A stretch of 64,000 bases of DNA from Odobenus rosmarus divergens (Eukaryota > Chordata > Mammalia > Carnivora > Odobenidae), in NCBI RefSeq assembly GCF_000321225.1, contig NW_004450397.1:4989270-5053269 (forward strand). The letters run 5' to 3'. A program made the translations under genes and the position numbers. Positions 10,481-22,359 of this stretch are shown here, piece by piece. Below the pieces are notes generated by a model. The model was not told the DNA's origin. It saw only the letters and a program-made list of their open reading frames with translations, and did no database searches. Every line of letters starts with the position of its first letter. The stretch's first letter is position 1.

Positions 10481-11286
10481 TATAGGATGGACCACTAAAA
10501 ATATAATGAGAAATCTCAAGAAACAGAGTATCATGGCCCTTCTTAGATCTTGCCCTGCTGGGGTCCGGCCTTTAAAAGGCCAGCCTTGACGAGGAGACTT
10601 CCCATGCACATGGAGCCCTTGGCTTTGAATGGACTTCATTGAGGGGAAGCGGTAGAGCCCGGGGTGGCCAGGCAGGCAGGGCCTGTGTCAGAGCAGAGGC
10701 CCGAATGCCAAGAGGAGGCACTCTTTTCACCACTTAACCTGGGATGGGGATCTCAGGGAAGGCAGTGTGTGTTCATCAGGGGGAAAAATAGAATCAGCCT
10801 TTGAAGATATTTTCCAGGTTCATGGGCCTCCAAGAGGAACACTTTTTACTCAACAACCTGTCTAGACATAGGAACTCACCAATTGGGCTGGCTTCTTCCT
10901 CTTCTAATTTTCCTTGCTCTGTCACTCCTGTTGCTGAGGATGGGGAACAGGGTTGAAAGCCGATACCAGCAATTATGCCAGGACAGGATTGAGGCTGTTC
11001 CATGGATCTCTGATTTGAGGCTGAGATGGATCCAACATCATGCTGTCGATTTCTGACTCTAGGCAGAGGGGACAGTCAAGGTGAATGGAAGCGGGGAGTT
11101 TAGGAAGATGTGTGGCTCTACATGGAGGACTCTCTGATGCATGCTCATTTCACCACGAACATGAGTCTTCTGCATGTGCTGAAGGCATGCAGACTTAATT
11201 AGGGCTGTTGGAATGTGATGTGGTATAGTATGGTGGGTGGCCCAAGGTGAGTATCACCTGTGAAGGGAATTGCCTGATAGAAGGGT
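10481..11286. other. Unique stretch, GC-rich 10540-10700
   Basis: 'ggcctttaaaaggcc' (about 10567-10581) is a near-palindrome in a locally GC-rich patch with a few CpGs. This is not enough for a CpG island or promoter call. The remainder is featureless. Confidence 0.4.
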
Positions 11287-11674
11287 TGTCTTAGCTTGGG
11301 CTGCTACAACCGAATACCATGAACTAGGGGGCTTACACAACAGCATTTATTTCTCACGGTTTGGAGGCTAGGAAGTCTGAGATCAAGGCACTGCCAGATT
11401 CGGTGTCTGGTGAAGTCCTGCTTTCTGTCTTGTAGATGCCCACCTTTTTGCTGTGTCTTCACATGGCCTTCCCTTGGAGCATGGTCCTGGAGAGAGCAAA
11501 ATCTCTCTCCCTTCCTCTCTTAAAAGGGTGCTTATTCTATCATGAGGGTCCCTTCTTCATGACCTAATCTAAACTCAAGTACCTCTCAAAGGCCATACCT
11601 CCAAATACCATAACTCCATTGGGAGTTAGGGCTTCAACATATACATTTTGGGGGGACATAAACATTCATAACAA
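11287..11674 (-). mobile_element. MLT1A-like LTR (ERVL-MaLR), antisense
   Basis: Near full-length old LTR. On the given strand it runs 'ttagcttgggctgctacaac', 'gtttggaggctaggaagtct', 'ccagattcggtgtctggtga', 'tcttcatgacctaatct', 'gggagttagggcttcaacat', ending 'acattcataacaaag'. On its own strand the polyadenylation signal lies at the complement of 11346-11351. Flanks show no retroviral internal region, so it is a solo LTR. Confidence 0.88.
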
Positions 11675-12559
11675 AGGACACGGCCATGATATTCCAAGTC
11701 CTTCTAATCAGTGGATACCCCATTACATGAATTCATGCAGTGCTATGCAGTGGCTAGTTTCCTCCTTACCTACTTGTCCCCAGGATCCCATGTAGCTGAG
11801 AACCACCATGGTCTTGGAGAAGAAGACCACTTGGAGAAGAAAGCTCAGAAGCAGGAATCAGGAAGAAGGAGCTCTGGCTACTTTGTGGCTGTACAGAGTC
11901 ACCATCTTAGAGACAGGAAAGTAAAATGTGTAAAAAGACAGCTGACCTCTTTACCTCACAGGGGTTTATGATTTGGAGGGAAGAAGATTTGCCTCTTTAA
12001 CAGAGCCATGTTATACACGAATGGTTACTGACCCATCTCCATTCCCACTGATTTGGATCAGGAAACTAACTGAAATTGCTAAGCAGCAGCAGTGAGGATG
12101 CATTTTTGACTTTCTGGATAGACCAGCTGCCAAGAAACAAACTGGTGAAGGAGTAGTAAGTATTCATTAAACACTCACCTATATGATAGGCACTTTGGGG
12201 CTAAAAAAATCTCTGAACCTAGCATTAACCCTAATCTGGGTATTGAAGAAAAGATTGTCTTGCCTTGCACATTGTAGACATCCAGTAAATGTTGAAATGA
12301 AGAATGTAATTAAATGTAATCGTAATTCAGCTGAGGGAGGGTCTAAACGGAGTAAGGGAGACTCTAAATCTCTTCCAATCCTGGAACTGGGTGGCAAGTC
12401 AGGATGTAATGTGCAAGTCTTGCACAGGTGAGGCACCAGGGAGAAAACAGCCTTTTGAATCCCTAATTGTGTTCTTCCTTAAGAGAGTAACTGTGACTAG
12501 CATCATGGAATTCTGGATAGGGAGTTAGATCTGTGTATATATGTATGTATGTGTTAATT
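11675..12559. other. Unique stretch
   Basis: No gene. 12160-12210 ('aaacactcacctatatgatag' then 'gcac') could be a tiny antisense MIR/L2 remnant. Frames at 12179-12436 (minus) and 12183-12431 (plus) overlap each other and resemble no protein. Confidence 0.45.
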
Positions 12560-12690
12560 TATTCATCACATAATTATGAAGCACATACCATACACTGGCT
12601 GTTGGGCTAAGCACTGAGGGTAGAGCAAATAAGATAAATACAGTTTCTTGTGCTCAAGAAGCCTCTAGGTCAGGGAGAAAATCAGGCATT
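12560..12690 (-). repeat. L2-like LINE 3' end
   Basis: Reads in antisense as the L2 3' terminus: 'aattatgaagcacataccat', 'gggctaagcactgagggtag', then 'cttgtgctcaagaagcctct'. MIR and L2 share this terminal sequence, so L2 versus MIR is inferred from the extra downstream segment. Confidence 0.6.
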
Positions 12691-13034
12691 GAAAATGGAT
12701 GTTTTAAATGTGATTAATGTAATGATAGGGCAATGCAAGTTGCTATGGATTAAATCAATTTTTCATGTGATGCAATTTTTATTAATTAGAACTAGGATTC
12801 AAACAAAGATTAAGTATGTCATGTACACATTGTGGCCATGACTTTGCAAATGAACTTTTAGCAAACATATCAAGTCTTACACATATGAGTGCTTTCTCTA
12901 GCAAAGATTCACTCTGAAAAGTTCACATTTCAGTGATACTTTTCTGGTTACTGGTATGCATTTATTATTTGCCTGAATATGTTCTCCTATTTTTTTTATT
13001 ATTTTTTTTTATTCTTTATCCTTTTATTTTAATT
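12691..13034. other. AT-rich unique stretch, poly-T at 12990-13025
   Basis: Low complexity T-rich tract at 12990-13025. 12700-12900 is AT-rich without a recognised repeat and could be a conserved non-coding segment, untested. Confidence 0.4.
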
Positions 13035-13135
13035 CTGGCTTCTTGAGTTGCAATGAGTTGGCCATGGCTTTGTCTCTACCCAGCTGTGTGAGCTCGGCAA
13101 ATTATGTGACCTTAGTTTCCTGAAGAGCAGAACGT
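13035..13135 (+). repeat. MIR SINE core
   Basis: 'ctacccagctgtgtgagctc' then 'ggcaaattatgtgaccttag' matches the MIR core 'cttactagctgtgtgacct...aagttacttaacct'. Confidence 0.6.
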
Positions 13136-13933
13136 TCTCTGTGATTTTGTCCTGCTCAGACTTTCATCATCCTGGGACATTATCTCAGGGCTCCCAGCAT
13201 CTGAAACTACAGACTGTCATCTGGGAGAGGATGTCAGTGAACAGAAGGTGCCATCAACCTCTCTAAGCTGTGAGGTTATGCCTGGCTACTGGACATCTGT
13301 GCTGTACTAGCTAGTAGAGAGAGTGACTCTTTTCCACCATTGGTTTTGTTGATAATTACAGGTGCAGACTTTATCATGTTTGGGATCTGGTCGGTACTCT
13401 GGGACATACACAGAGTGATTGTTACCTACCAGTGCTGGGATCCTCCCACCATACACAAAACAAGTGAGACAACTGCTGTTTTTGATGATCTCGGCTCCAA
13501 AGCAATGCCATTCTTCCCTGGGCCCCTGAGAAAATACAGATGAAGATCCACTTTGCTGGGGTACTAAGAGTCCTTGGACCATAGCAGGAAATGAGGTGTG
13601 AGAATCTCAGGGGCCAGCCAGATATGTTTTCACAATGGTCAGGACACACCTGTGTATATTCCACTCATCAGATCAGCCATGGAGGGTGTCAGAATGTCCA
13701 AGCTGGTGGCAGGAGGAGCCTGGGAGCTCATTGGCTTCTATCTTTTCCTGTGCCGATCAGCAGCTGGCTGCATTGGACCCAAATTCCCCTGACTATGCTC
13801 CAGGTGCTTTCTTCTCCATCCCTGTTCCTTAGGCTTCAGGTCCGATATCTGAAATTATTCCCAACCCTGCACAGACTCAATGCAGCAGCTTCAGAATGGA
13901 GGCCTGTGGGCTGTACCCAACATGAATTGCTGA
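13136..13933. other. Unique stretch, nothing recognised
   Basis: Contains overlapping open frames on both strands (13307-13582 minus, 13340-13543 plus, 13591-14064 plus). Their translations resemble no known domain, and the last runs into the L1 fragment, so none is annotated as a gene. Confidence 0.45.
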
Positions 13934-14342
13934 CTTTATTTTTATTTTTTCTTGAGATGAGAACTCTTAGGATTTGCTCTCTTAACAGTTCTCAATATCA
14001 TCCAGCAGTGTTAGCTACAATCATTATGTTGTACGTTACACCCCAGTACTTCTTTATCTTCTAACTGGAAGTTTGTATCTTTTGATCACCTTCCTCCAGT
14101 TCCTCCTCCCCTCCCCCCACCTCTGGGAACCACAGATCTGATCTCTTTATGAGATTTTTTTTTTTTACATTCCACGTATAAGTGAGATCATACAGTATTT
14201 GCCTTTCTCTCTCTGACTTATTTCACTGCTGTCACACATGGCAGGATTTCCTCATTTTTATGGCTAAATAATATTCCAGTGTATATGCACTGGGTGTGTG
14301 GTTTCCATCGCTTGGTTGTTGTAAAGAATGCGGACGTAACTG
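13934..14342 (-). repeat. L1 3'-UTR/ORF2-end fragment, antisense
   Basis: Antisense of the common L1 region: 'attatgttgtacgttacacc', 'gggaaccacagatctgatct', 'cgtataagtgagatcatac', 'gctaaataatattccagtgt'. Truncated at both ends. Confidence 0.88.
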
Positions 14343-14926
14343 ATTTTAGTAGCATTCAGAGTACAAAGATTGAGATGATATTTTAAAAATCAGGAGACAT
14401 TTACATAAACATCCAGAATCTTAGCTTCTCTTGAAAATATAGAAAACTCTGGAAACCAAGGCAACCATCATCTGGAGCCAGGTTTCATGCTTTCCCCAAA
14501 TTGTCCATGTCTCCACACTCCCATGATTGTGCTCATTCACTCATAGATTTGCACTAATAAGAGTTATCTGATGGCTCTGTGAGACTTGCTTGCTATTTCT
14601 TGTATGTTTCAGGGTTCCTACCAAGCTTCTCCCACATCCCAAGGTCCTCTGTCCTCACTCCAAATGATGCCAGTGTCCCACAACCTTAACCTAGCCAAGC
14701 TCATTCACTATCATCCTCAATGGCCTCTTACTGGTCCTCTCCTGTCCTTTGCAAGGACTCACCTTCCCATTTACAGAAGATGACCCCCTTCCCATATAAT
14801 ATTTCTACCAAACCACTTTTTTCTTCACAGTACTCAGGAAGACTTTGGTAGAGGATATTAAACTGGGATTTGTGGATGGTCCTCAGGGAGATAGAAATTT
14901 CTCGGATTTTGTATACAAAATTTTGA
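14343..14926. other. Unique stretch
   Basis: No gene. 14590-14780 is pyrimidine-rich and vaguely L2-like, below calling level. Confidence 0.45.
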
Positions 14927-14942
14927 GTGCACGTTCATTTTT

Positions 14943-15102
14943 TAATTAATTAATTTTTAGAGAGAGAGCAAGGGGGGAGGTACAAAGGGAGAGGGAGAGA
15001 GAGAATCCCAAGCTGGCTCTCATGCTCAGCACAGAGCCTTAAGATCATGACCTGAGCCAAAATCAAGAGTCAGATGTTTAACTGACTGAGCCACCCAGGT
15101 GG
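14943..15102 (-). mobile_element. CAN SINE, older subfamily
   Basis: T/A-rich tail (14941-14958), (GA)n, 'aaaatcaagagtcagatgtt' and 'gactgagccacccaggt'. Flanked by 'gtgcacgttcattttt' (14927-14942) and 'gtgcatgtgcattttt' (15108-15123), a 16-bp target-site duplication with two mismatches, which fits an older insertion. Confidence 0.94.
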
Positions 15103-15123
15103 GCTGGGTGCATGTGCATTTTT

Positions 15124-15733
15124 AAAGGAAACTATCCTTGGCTTTTTTTCATCTTTTCACAGGGTCCTGCAAAATGCTTATTTTCTGCTCTCTGCCTGCC
15201 CTTTGTGAGTCCATCCTCTGTTTGCAGGTTTCCTCTCCAGCATCCTAGATGGTCTCATGGTCCCAAGGGCAGTGTTACCAATGGTTTGTGAAACATGGAG
15301 GAATGTGGTTCTTGCTACGTACACACAGAAGGCTATTTGCCTAAAATCTGGAAGATATACTCTCCCCCAAAATATTTTTTCTTTTAATTGTATAAAAACA
15401 TCTTATTCTTTGACACAGGGTGGATTATTTCAGCTGTATTATTAGTGCTTCACACCCAGTCTATATTCCAGACTGGTTAAACCTTCTAAATTTTCTATTA
15501 TAAACCTAAGAAGTGAGACAGGAAGAAGAGGAGAGACTGCTAAATTGCAGAAAGCAAGACTCAAGGAAATAAATCTTTGTTTTGATAAACTGTTGACCAC
15601 TAATTAAGAAATAATAAACTAAAAACAACCCTACTGTCTCCCCTAGTTCTAAAAGTCTGCATCTTTTTATGAGAAATATTCAGCTGCAAGTCACAACAAT
15701 AAAAGTACTAACAATAGCCTGAAGGATGGATAT
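15124..15733. other. Unique stretch
   Basis: No gene or repeat recognised. A/T-rich towards 15590-15700. Confidence 0.5.
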
Positions 15734-15748
15734 TTATTCTAAACTTTT

Positions 15749-15931
15749 TAAAAGATTTTTTATTTATTTGAGAGAGCAAGAGAGAGAGAGAGCACAAGCA
15801 GGGTGAGAGGCAGAGGAAGAAGCTGACTCCCCACTGAGCAGAGAGTCCGAAGCAGAACTTGATCCTGGGACTCCAGGATCATGACCTGAGCCGAAGGCAG
15901 ACACTTAACCGACTGAGCCACCCAGGCACCC
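15749..15931 (-). mobile_element. CAN SINE, younger subfamily
   Basis: Complete antisense copy: 'aaaagattttttatttattt', (GA)n, 'ccgaaggcagacacttaacc', 'gactgagccacccaggc'. Target-site duplication 'ttattctaaactttt' (15734-15748) versus 'ttattgtaaacttct' (15932-15946), two mismatches. Confidence 0.96.
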
Positions 15932-16123
15932 TTATTGTAAACTTCTAAGATAAATGGTCTCATGGTTAATTTGGTAGCTCAACTATGTCACCAAAGACCA
16001 GAACTCATTTGATTTAAGTCCTCTAACTTGCCACCTTATGGTTGCAAGATGGATGTGGCATAATTGAACATCATGTCCTCAAGCTAAGAGATAAACAAAA
16101 GGGGTACAGAGCAGGGATTTTTA

Positions 16124-16230
16124 CTCCTCCTCCTCCCCCCTTCTTCTTCTTCCCTTTCTTCTTCTTCTTCTTCTTCTTCTTCTTCTTCTTCTTCCTTCTC
16201 TTCCTCCTCCTGCTCCTTCTTCTTCTTTTT
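16124..16230. repeat. (TTC)n/(TCC)n polypyrimidine array
   Basis: About 107 bp of almost pure pyrimidine made of TTC and TCC triplets. It abuts the L1 fragment that follows. Such mirror-symmetric purine/pyrimidine DNA can adopt triplex structure. Confidence 0.95.
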
Positions 16231-16745
16231 GTTGAACACTTAACATGAAATCTACTCCTTTAATCAAATTTTCAGTGTACAATACAGTATTGTCAACTGT
16301 AGGCACTATGTTGTACTGCAGATCTCTAGAAGTTACCTAGCATAACTGAAACTTTATACTCTCTGAACAATATCTCCCTATTCCCCTTTCCTCAATCCCT
16401 GCTAATCACAGTTCTGCTCTCTGCTTATATGAGTTTGACTATTTTAGATTTTTTCATATATGTGGGATCATGCAGTGTTTGTCCTTTTGAGACTGGCTTA
16501 TTTCACTCAGCATGTGTCTTTCAGGTTCATCTATGTTGTCATATATGTCAGGATTTCCTTTTTTCCAAGTTGAATAATATTTTATCATATGTATATAACA
16601 CAATTTCTTTATCCATTCATCCACTGATGGACATTTAGGTTGTTTCCATATCTTGGCTGTTGTGAATGCTTTGCAATTCTGACTTCAGTTTTTTTGTTTT
16701 TGTTTTTGTTTTTAATATACCCAGAAGTGAGACTACTGGGCTATA
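16231..16745 (-). repeat. Old L1 (L1M-type) 3' fragment, antisense
   Basis: Landmarks: 'attgtcaactgtaggcacta', 'atgtgggatcatgcagtgtt', 'gactggcttatttcactcag', 'tgatggacatttaggttgtt', 'gtgagactactgggctatat'. A small (GTTTTT)n expansion sits at 16687-16713. Confidence 0.9.
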
Positions 16746-17059
16746 TGGTGCTATATGGAGGATAGGAAGGGAGGATGACAGAAAGCTATGTGAGTAGGGA
16801 GTAAAAGGAAAAAAAACTTTTATTTCCCCAGAGACCAGAGCCAGAGCAGCCATGACAGGAAAGTGCTGGAGAGGAAAAAGAATTTGAACAAGTGTTTCTG
16901 AGAACCATGTATTCCACTCCCTTTAATATCTTCAGAGAACCATGAATAATAAATGGGATTTCATTTTTTTACTTTTAATTTGGGGGTGTCGCTTCTTAAA
17001 TCTGACACTTCTCAGACTGCATCTCATGGGTCTCTGAGTATGTACTAGGGTTGCATATA
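16746..17059. other. Unique stretch
   Basis: Nothing recognised. Confidence 0.5.
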
Positions 17060-17128
17060 GGGATGAAACAAAAGCTCAGAGAGTTTAAAAAACTCACCTC
17101 AAATCGGTTATGTAGTTAGTAGAACCTA
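17060..17128 (-). repeat. Possible MIR fragment
   Basis: 'aaagctcagagagtttaaaa' followed by 'gttatgtagttagtagaacc' resembles antisense MIR ('gctcagagaggttaag...agctagtaagtggcagagcc'). Short and diverged. Confidence 0.4.
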
Positions 17129-18859
17129 ACAAATGCCAAAATCTCTATTGTATATTTTAATCTTCCACCTTATTCTACAAAACAAAAGTGTATGCATTTG
17201 GATTTTTTGGGGGTGGGATACTTTTCTGTCTAATTCATGGAGATTTCTCAAGTTTTCAGTTTGCTTCTATCAGACAAATGCTCTGCAGGGTCAGGAGTTT
17301 TGTTTTTTTTTTTTCTTTATTTCCTTTTTCTTTTCCCTATTATTGACACGTTACTGGAGACCTGTGAGTGTCTCTGGGCTGTGTATGAGAGTGATAATTG
17401 AATTTCTCAGGGTGCAAGCTATTGAGAAGACAAGTTTGTGCTACTTTGTGGCACCCCCTTGGTGGCAGATTTGCTTGGGCACCCCCACCCTCTCCCAGGC
17501 TGAGTCACAGCTGAAAGCTTCACTCACATCAAAGTATAAGGGAATGAGGATCCACAGGGCAATCTACTAATCAAAGGTTTAGGATTATGACACCCCAGTT
17601 ATCTCCTGCCTGTTCTACCCTGAGGTTCTGGGTGAGGTTAGCCTGCTTGCTCATGCCTTGTTAATTCAGACTGATCTAAGGGAGAGGTGTAGAAATGTCT
17701 TCAGTGTGTGTTTGTGCTTTGTGTAAATCAAAGCTATTTGTCCCCATCTGTTTAATGGAGTACACAACTGAACTGAGTATAGCCAGGCATGGACTGTGGT
17801 AGAAATATCTGGATGCTTGGGGTTTTATCTGAGGAAAGGCAAAAGCCTGGGGGGCTGGGACCCAAACAAGTAATTCTTTTTTGGGGGACGAGGAAGATTG
17901 GGGAGGGAGCATTACAGTAGCTACTTGAGTTCTTAAGAGACTGACTATGAGTAAGGGTATAGGATGGTTAGATAGAGTGCCTATTTGCCCCTCTTTACAG
18001 TGTTTTCTGATTTTGTTTGTTTGTTATTTGAATTTGGATGTGGTGGTGTTCATGGGAATGTTGCAAAAGAAATAAGGATTTCCAAAGAACCCAAATGCAT
18101 GAGACATGAAGGAAAATAGAAAGGAGAAAAGTACTGTCCTAAAGCAGAGGTCATTTAGAGTGCTCTGAGAAGACCTGGAGGAGACTCTTGCAGTGAGTGG
18201 GCCAGCTGTGACGTGGTGAAGGCTGAAGTGGGGCAGTGGTGGGAAGAATGAGATGCAGTAATAGAAGAAGGGAGGAAGGGAGGCAACATGAAGGTTGGCG
18301 CCCCCTCCACAGGCAAGGAAAATTCAGATTGGGGCTGCTGCTGTCACTTATGTTAATTTGTTGTAGTTGTGTGGATGTTCACACAGGGGTGTGCACTCTT
18401 CATTCTCCCAGTTCCATGTAATCTGGACTCTAATCTGATGGATATCTGACAACAACAACAGCACAGCAACAGCCCCAGAAAGTAAAAGGATCCCTGAGAC
18501 CTCACAGCGGGTAACATCTCCTTCATGTGGGGACAGAATAGGGAGAAGGGGATTGAAAGTGACCAACAATCAAAACCGAACGTTTAAATTCACACTCTCC
18601 ATGCTAAATGGAACCATGGCTCATCCCTGCTGGTAAAATATCAAGCATTAATTACTATGTTTTGTTTGTTTTTCTCTAACTGAAAGATGAGGATATAAAA
18701 TGGAAAAGAGGGGTGAGAACTTGGCATAGCCAGCGGACTGCAAAGAGATCATCATGGATAAGATGGAGGTCCATGGGGAGAGATGTGGCTCAAGGGCAGA
18801 GGGAAGCCACACTGTGGAAGGCCCACAAGTCATGACAAAGATTGCATAGTTTACCCAGT
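17129..18859. other. Unique stretch, no gene recognised
   Basis: Contains T-rich tracts (17301-17335, 18006-18030) and a frame at 17133-17570 whose translation crosses the poly-T tract and matches nothing. An 'acaacaacaacagcacagca' stretch at about 18448 is a short CAA-type repeat. No splice-supported exon seen. Confidence 0.45.
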
Positions 18860-18985
18860 AAGTCATAGGGATCTATCAATGACTTTTCAGCATGCATTAC
18901 ATAATCAGATTTACCTTTGAGAAAGATCGCTCTAGTTGCAGAGTGACAAGTGCAAGAGAGGATGAGAGGTGAGTGTAGACAAGAG
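18860..18985 (+). repeat. Ancient interspersed repeat, unassigned family (copy 2 of 3)
   Basis: 'agtcatagggatctatcaat', 'ataatcagatttacctttga', 'gaaagatcgctctagttgca' corresponds to the 'tgatctgatttacgttttaaaaagatcactctggctgc' part of the repeat also seen at 8035 and 53270. Confidence 0.5.
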
Positions 18986-19662
18986 GGATTGGTTTCTATT
19001 TCATTGTGTTGAACTCTGAACTACCCCCAAAGTTCTAGGATTGGAGCTTGAAAAACCTCATTCTGACTTCAGTGGATCTCTCAGAGATAAAACCAAAAGC
19101 CCTTCTTGGTTCCATGTCTATGCATCTAAGACATGAAGGTGGAATATTCTTGGAAATCCAGCCAGAAATAATGATTAAGGAAAGAGGGCTTTTAGAAAAG
19201 CTTTCCTGGGATTTTGTGGAAAACCTCTAGATTCTGGAAGAAACTGGAAAGGAGTGAAAGTTAACTGTAACTCAGCAAATCCCAACATTCCTGGTTCTAC
19301 CTTCTCACCATAAAGGCCACAGCAGCCTGGATAATGAGGACCTCCCCTCACAATTTCAGCTTTCCAGGTTTTACAATTTATTTTCAGAGTGTGTTTCATC
19401 CCACCCTCACAACTTCCTCGTGAGCTTAGTCAGCTAGATAAACACTCAATACCTCAGTTTCCTTGTCTGTTCAACACTGGGATTAACATGTGGCCTGCTC
19501 AAGGTCAGATGGTTAGTCAGCCCAGAGTCAGAAGTCACTCTCAGACCTCCTGGTCAAGCCCATTTTCTGGGCATCACCTCTGCAGGAGGCAAGGCTTGGC
19601 CTTGCATGGCCGTGTGCTTACTTGCATGTGAACCTGCCTATAACAGAGGGGAAACTAAGGCC
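18986..19662. other. Unique stretch with possible MIR at 19445-19545
   Basis: 'cctgctcaaggtcagatggt' and 'tagtcagcccagagtcagaa' resemble antisense MIR, too diverged to call separately. No gene seen. Confidence 0.4.
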
Positions 19663-20100
19663 CAGGTATGGGTTGAACTTGTATCCTCTATGAAAAATAT
19701 GCCCAAGTCCTGAACCCTAAACCTGAGAATGTGACACTTTTTGGAAGTTAGGAATTTGCAGATAAAATCAAGTTAAGATGAAGTCATTAGGATGGGCCCT
19801 AATCCAATATAACTTGTGCCATTTTAAGAAGACCAAGACACAGGGAGAACACCATATGGGGACAGAGGCAGAGACTAAAGTGATATAGCTGCAAGGCCAG
19901 GATGCCAAGGATTAGTGTCCATCATCAGAAGCTACCAGAGACAAGAAAGGATTCTACCCAGAGTCTTAGAGGAAGCATGGCCTTGCTGAAACTTTGATTT
20001 CAGACTTCTGGCCCCCAGAACTATGAGAGAATAAACTTCTGATGTTTTAAGCCACCTGGCCCGTGGTACTTTGTCATAGAAGCCTTAGGAAACAAATGTG
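19663..20100 (+). mobile_element. MLT1A-like LTR (ERVL-MaLR), sense orientation
   Basis: Near-complete LTR: 'atgggttgaacttgtatcct', 'gaagtcattaggatgggccc', 'taatccaatataacttgtg', 'cagacttctggcccccagaa', an AATAAA at 20030-20035, then 'gttttaagccacctggcccg' and 'gtactttgtcatagaagcct'. The polyadenylation signal and downstream segment sit where this LTR family has them. No internal viral region flanks it. Confidence 0.9.
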
Positions 20101-22191
20101 GTACCCTTCAACAATCAGACCACTGTGTAGGCAGGATTTATGGAGAAATGCCTTCGCCCACTGAAGAATACAAGTAGAGGGCCAATGAATATTGGGAGAA
20201 GAGTTAGCACACCAAAACCTGCCTGCTTAGCCAGCAAAATGAGAAAATATTATTTTATTCCATGCATCACCTTTAGGCTAGATGTTTTTCAACTCTGATA
20301 TCCCAGGAGGTTCTAATGAGGGGAGGGGGGCAGTTAAATGACTGTAAACCATCAGGAATGTGCCCACACTGCTCCAGGTTCTAGGGATTGGGGAGTGGGG
20401 GGAACTTGGGAACACAATATACAAAGTCCTTGGCTTTCTAGAGACTTTCTTCTACCTAGTCAGGAAGAATACTAACTTGTTAACTGATTGAGTAATGGGT
20501 TTCTTCCTATATTCTATAAAAAGAATGGAAAATTAGGGTCAAAATGGTCAGACATCAGATGTTGATGGCCTACTTATGTGCTAATGGGCTCCGTTTTGTC
20601 TAAGAGGATGTAGATGTTGTAGGCAAAGTAAAATTATGGGGTCAGACAATTAAGTGGAAATCTTGAAGCAAGGGGAATCCCGCCCTCTGATATGGAAATA
20701 AAAGGGGAGCCCTGGCTGCTCTGAAAATAACCAGCCAGGAAAGCTACAGTTTTGACTCTTTCCTTCAAGATCCTCTGTAGAAGAAGGACTTTAAGAGGTA
20801 TTACCTGGAGACCTGGAGATAATGTGGGGGGCGGAGTTCTTACTGAGCACCTGTAAGGACTGATAAGGATGTCATAAATGAGGATGGGCTTCTTTGAGAT
20901 TTCATTCAATGAACCTGAATCCCACACTTCAGACCATTAGGAAAAGTCTTATGCCTTCCCTTGGTACCTATTTAACTTGATTATGGGGTGACTGACTTCA
21001 ATTTGATGGGTTTCATGGGAAAGAGGAGAATAGAAACGTTATCTTCTCTCATTCCTCTCATGGAAGTTATGTAGTCTAAGGTTTCTCTAACTCATTGGGG
21101 TAGGAAGGAGAAGAGAAAGTTCAAGAAAAGGACAAGGCATGATTGTTGAAGAGACGACATATAGAAGAGAGAGGAAGTGAAGACACAGGGTAATGACATT
21201 TAAATTCTACCCAGAGAAAGCATGCATATATGAACATATGTATGTGACACATATGCACGTCTTCTAAGGCAAACCTAACAAGGAGAGGATTCTCATTTAC
21301 GGTTAACCTCCTAGTGCCCTGAGTTATACCAGAACCTAGGGACAAGGAGGGTTTACTCCCTCAGGAAATAAGCCATTATCTCATTCTGTGTCAGGACCCT
21401 GGAGGCTCTTTGACGTCAGAACTGCCTGCCCCTCCTCCCTGTGGCCTTTGGCAGATACTGGCTGTCAGACCCCCTTGGAGGTCCCATCCTTCACAGAGAC
21501 ATTTTTACTGCTGTTGTCTTCCCACAACATACCCCTCTCCCAGACCCGAGGGAATCCAAACGCTGGGAATTACATGGTGCACTTGTAAAGAAATGAAGTC
21601 AGCCTGTCCCCTGGGTGCAGGAGCCTGAGGTAGCTGAGGAAATGCAGGTGGAAGAAAGAGGTAGGGAAGAGCAGGGCCTTCAGCCAATCCCATAGTTGAT
21701 CAGAAGGTCACTGGTGACCCATGCCCACATGGGGAAGGGCAGAGACCCTTGTCTCTAGATTCTCTTTACTGTCTGGTATTGGGTCAGTGTTGCTGGACCC
21801 TCATTATCTCTATGAGGTAGCTCAATCAGATCTGTTTCTCAAGCCATAGAAATATTGAGGAGGAGGAGATCTTATAGAGAACATGTTCTGGGAATTTAGA
21901 AAAAACTGTTTGAGAATTCCAAGAAAATGGGAAATTCACTTGGGGCAAAAAGACTCATTGCTTCCCCCCCACACACCAATACAACCTACTCACCTTGCAA
22001 AACTTCCATTTTTCTATCACTGACACCAATAGATATCCCTCAGGGGAGTTATCTAGGCTCTTCAGGCTCTTCAAATATTGTGCTTTCCCTAACACAACCT
22101 GCTTAGCAAATCCTTTGGATTTACTTCTGAAATGCATTTCCTACTTGTTTTTTGTTTTGTTTTGTTTTTTACTTAGCAGGTATGGCCCTCA
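20101..22191. other. Unique stretch, no gene recognised
   Basis: Two kilobases without a clear repeat. 21380-21760 is GC-richer and gives overlapping short frames (21388-21588, 21410-21628 plus; 21505-21693 minus) with no recognisable product. A (TTTTG)n run lies at 22146-22169. Confidence 0.45.
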
Positions 22192-22350
22192 GTTTCCACA
22201 CTTGAAAAGTAATAAAAATAATAGTACTTACTTCATAGGGTTGTTGTAATGATGAAATGTGATAATATAAGTAAAACCCTTAGTGCAATGGATGGCAAGT
22301 AATAAGTGTCAGCAAATGTGAGCTATATTATTATTTTTATTACTATCCCT
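22192..22350 (+). repeat. MIR SINE
   Basis: 'cctcagtttccacacttgaa', 'agtaataaaaataatagtac', 'ttacttcatagggttgttgt', 'aatgatgaaatgtgataata', then a TTATTATT-like end. Strong match to the 3' two-thirds of MIR. Confidence 0.9.
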
Positions 22351-22359
22351 ATTGCCAGC

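Noticed and set aside
10560..10700. CpG island or promoter at the GC-rich patch with 'tttaaaa'
   Set aside because: Too few CpGs and too short. No nearby first exon or transcription evidence.
13591..14064. 157-codon open frame
   Set aside because: Its last third lies in an antisense L1 fragment and the rest resembles no protein.
16042..16306. Phe/Leu-rich plus frame and Glu/Arg-rich minus frame
   Set aside because: Translations of the TTC/TCC array. Low-complexity artefacts.
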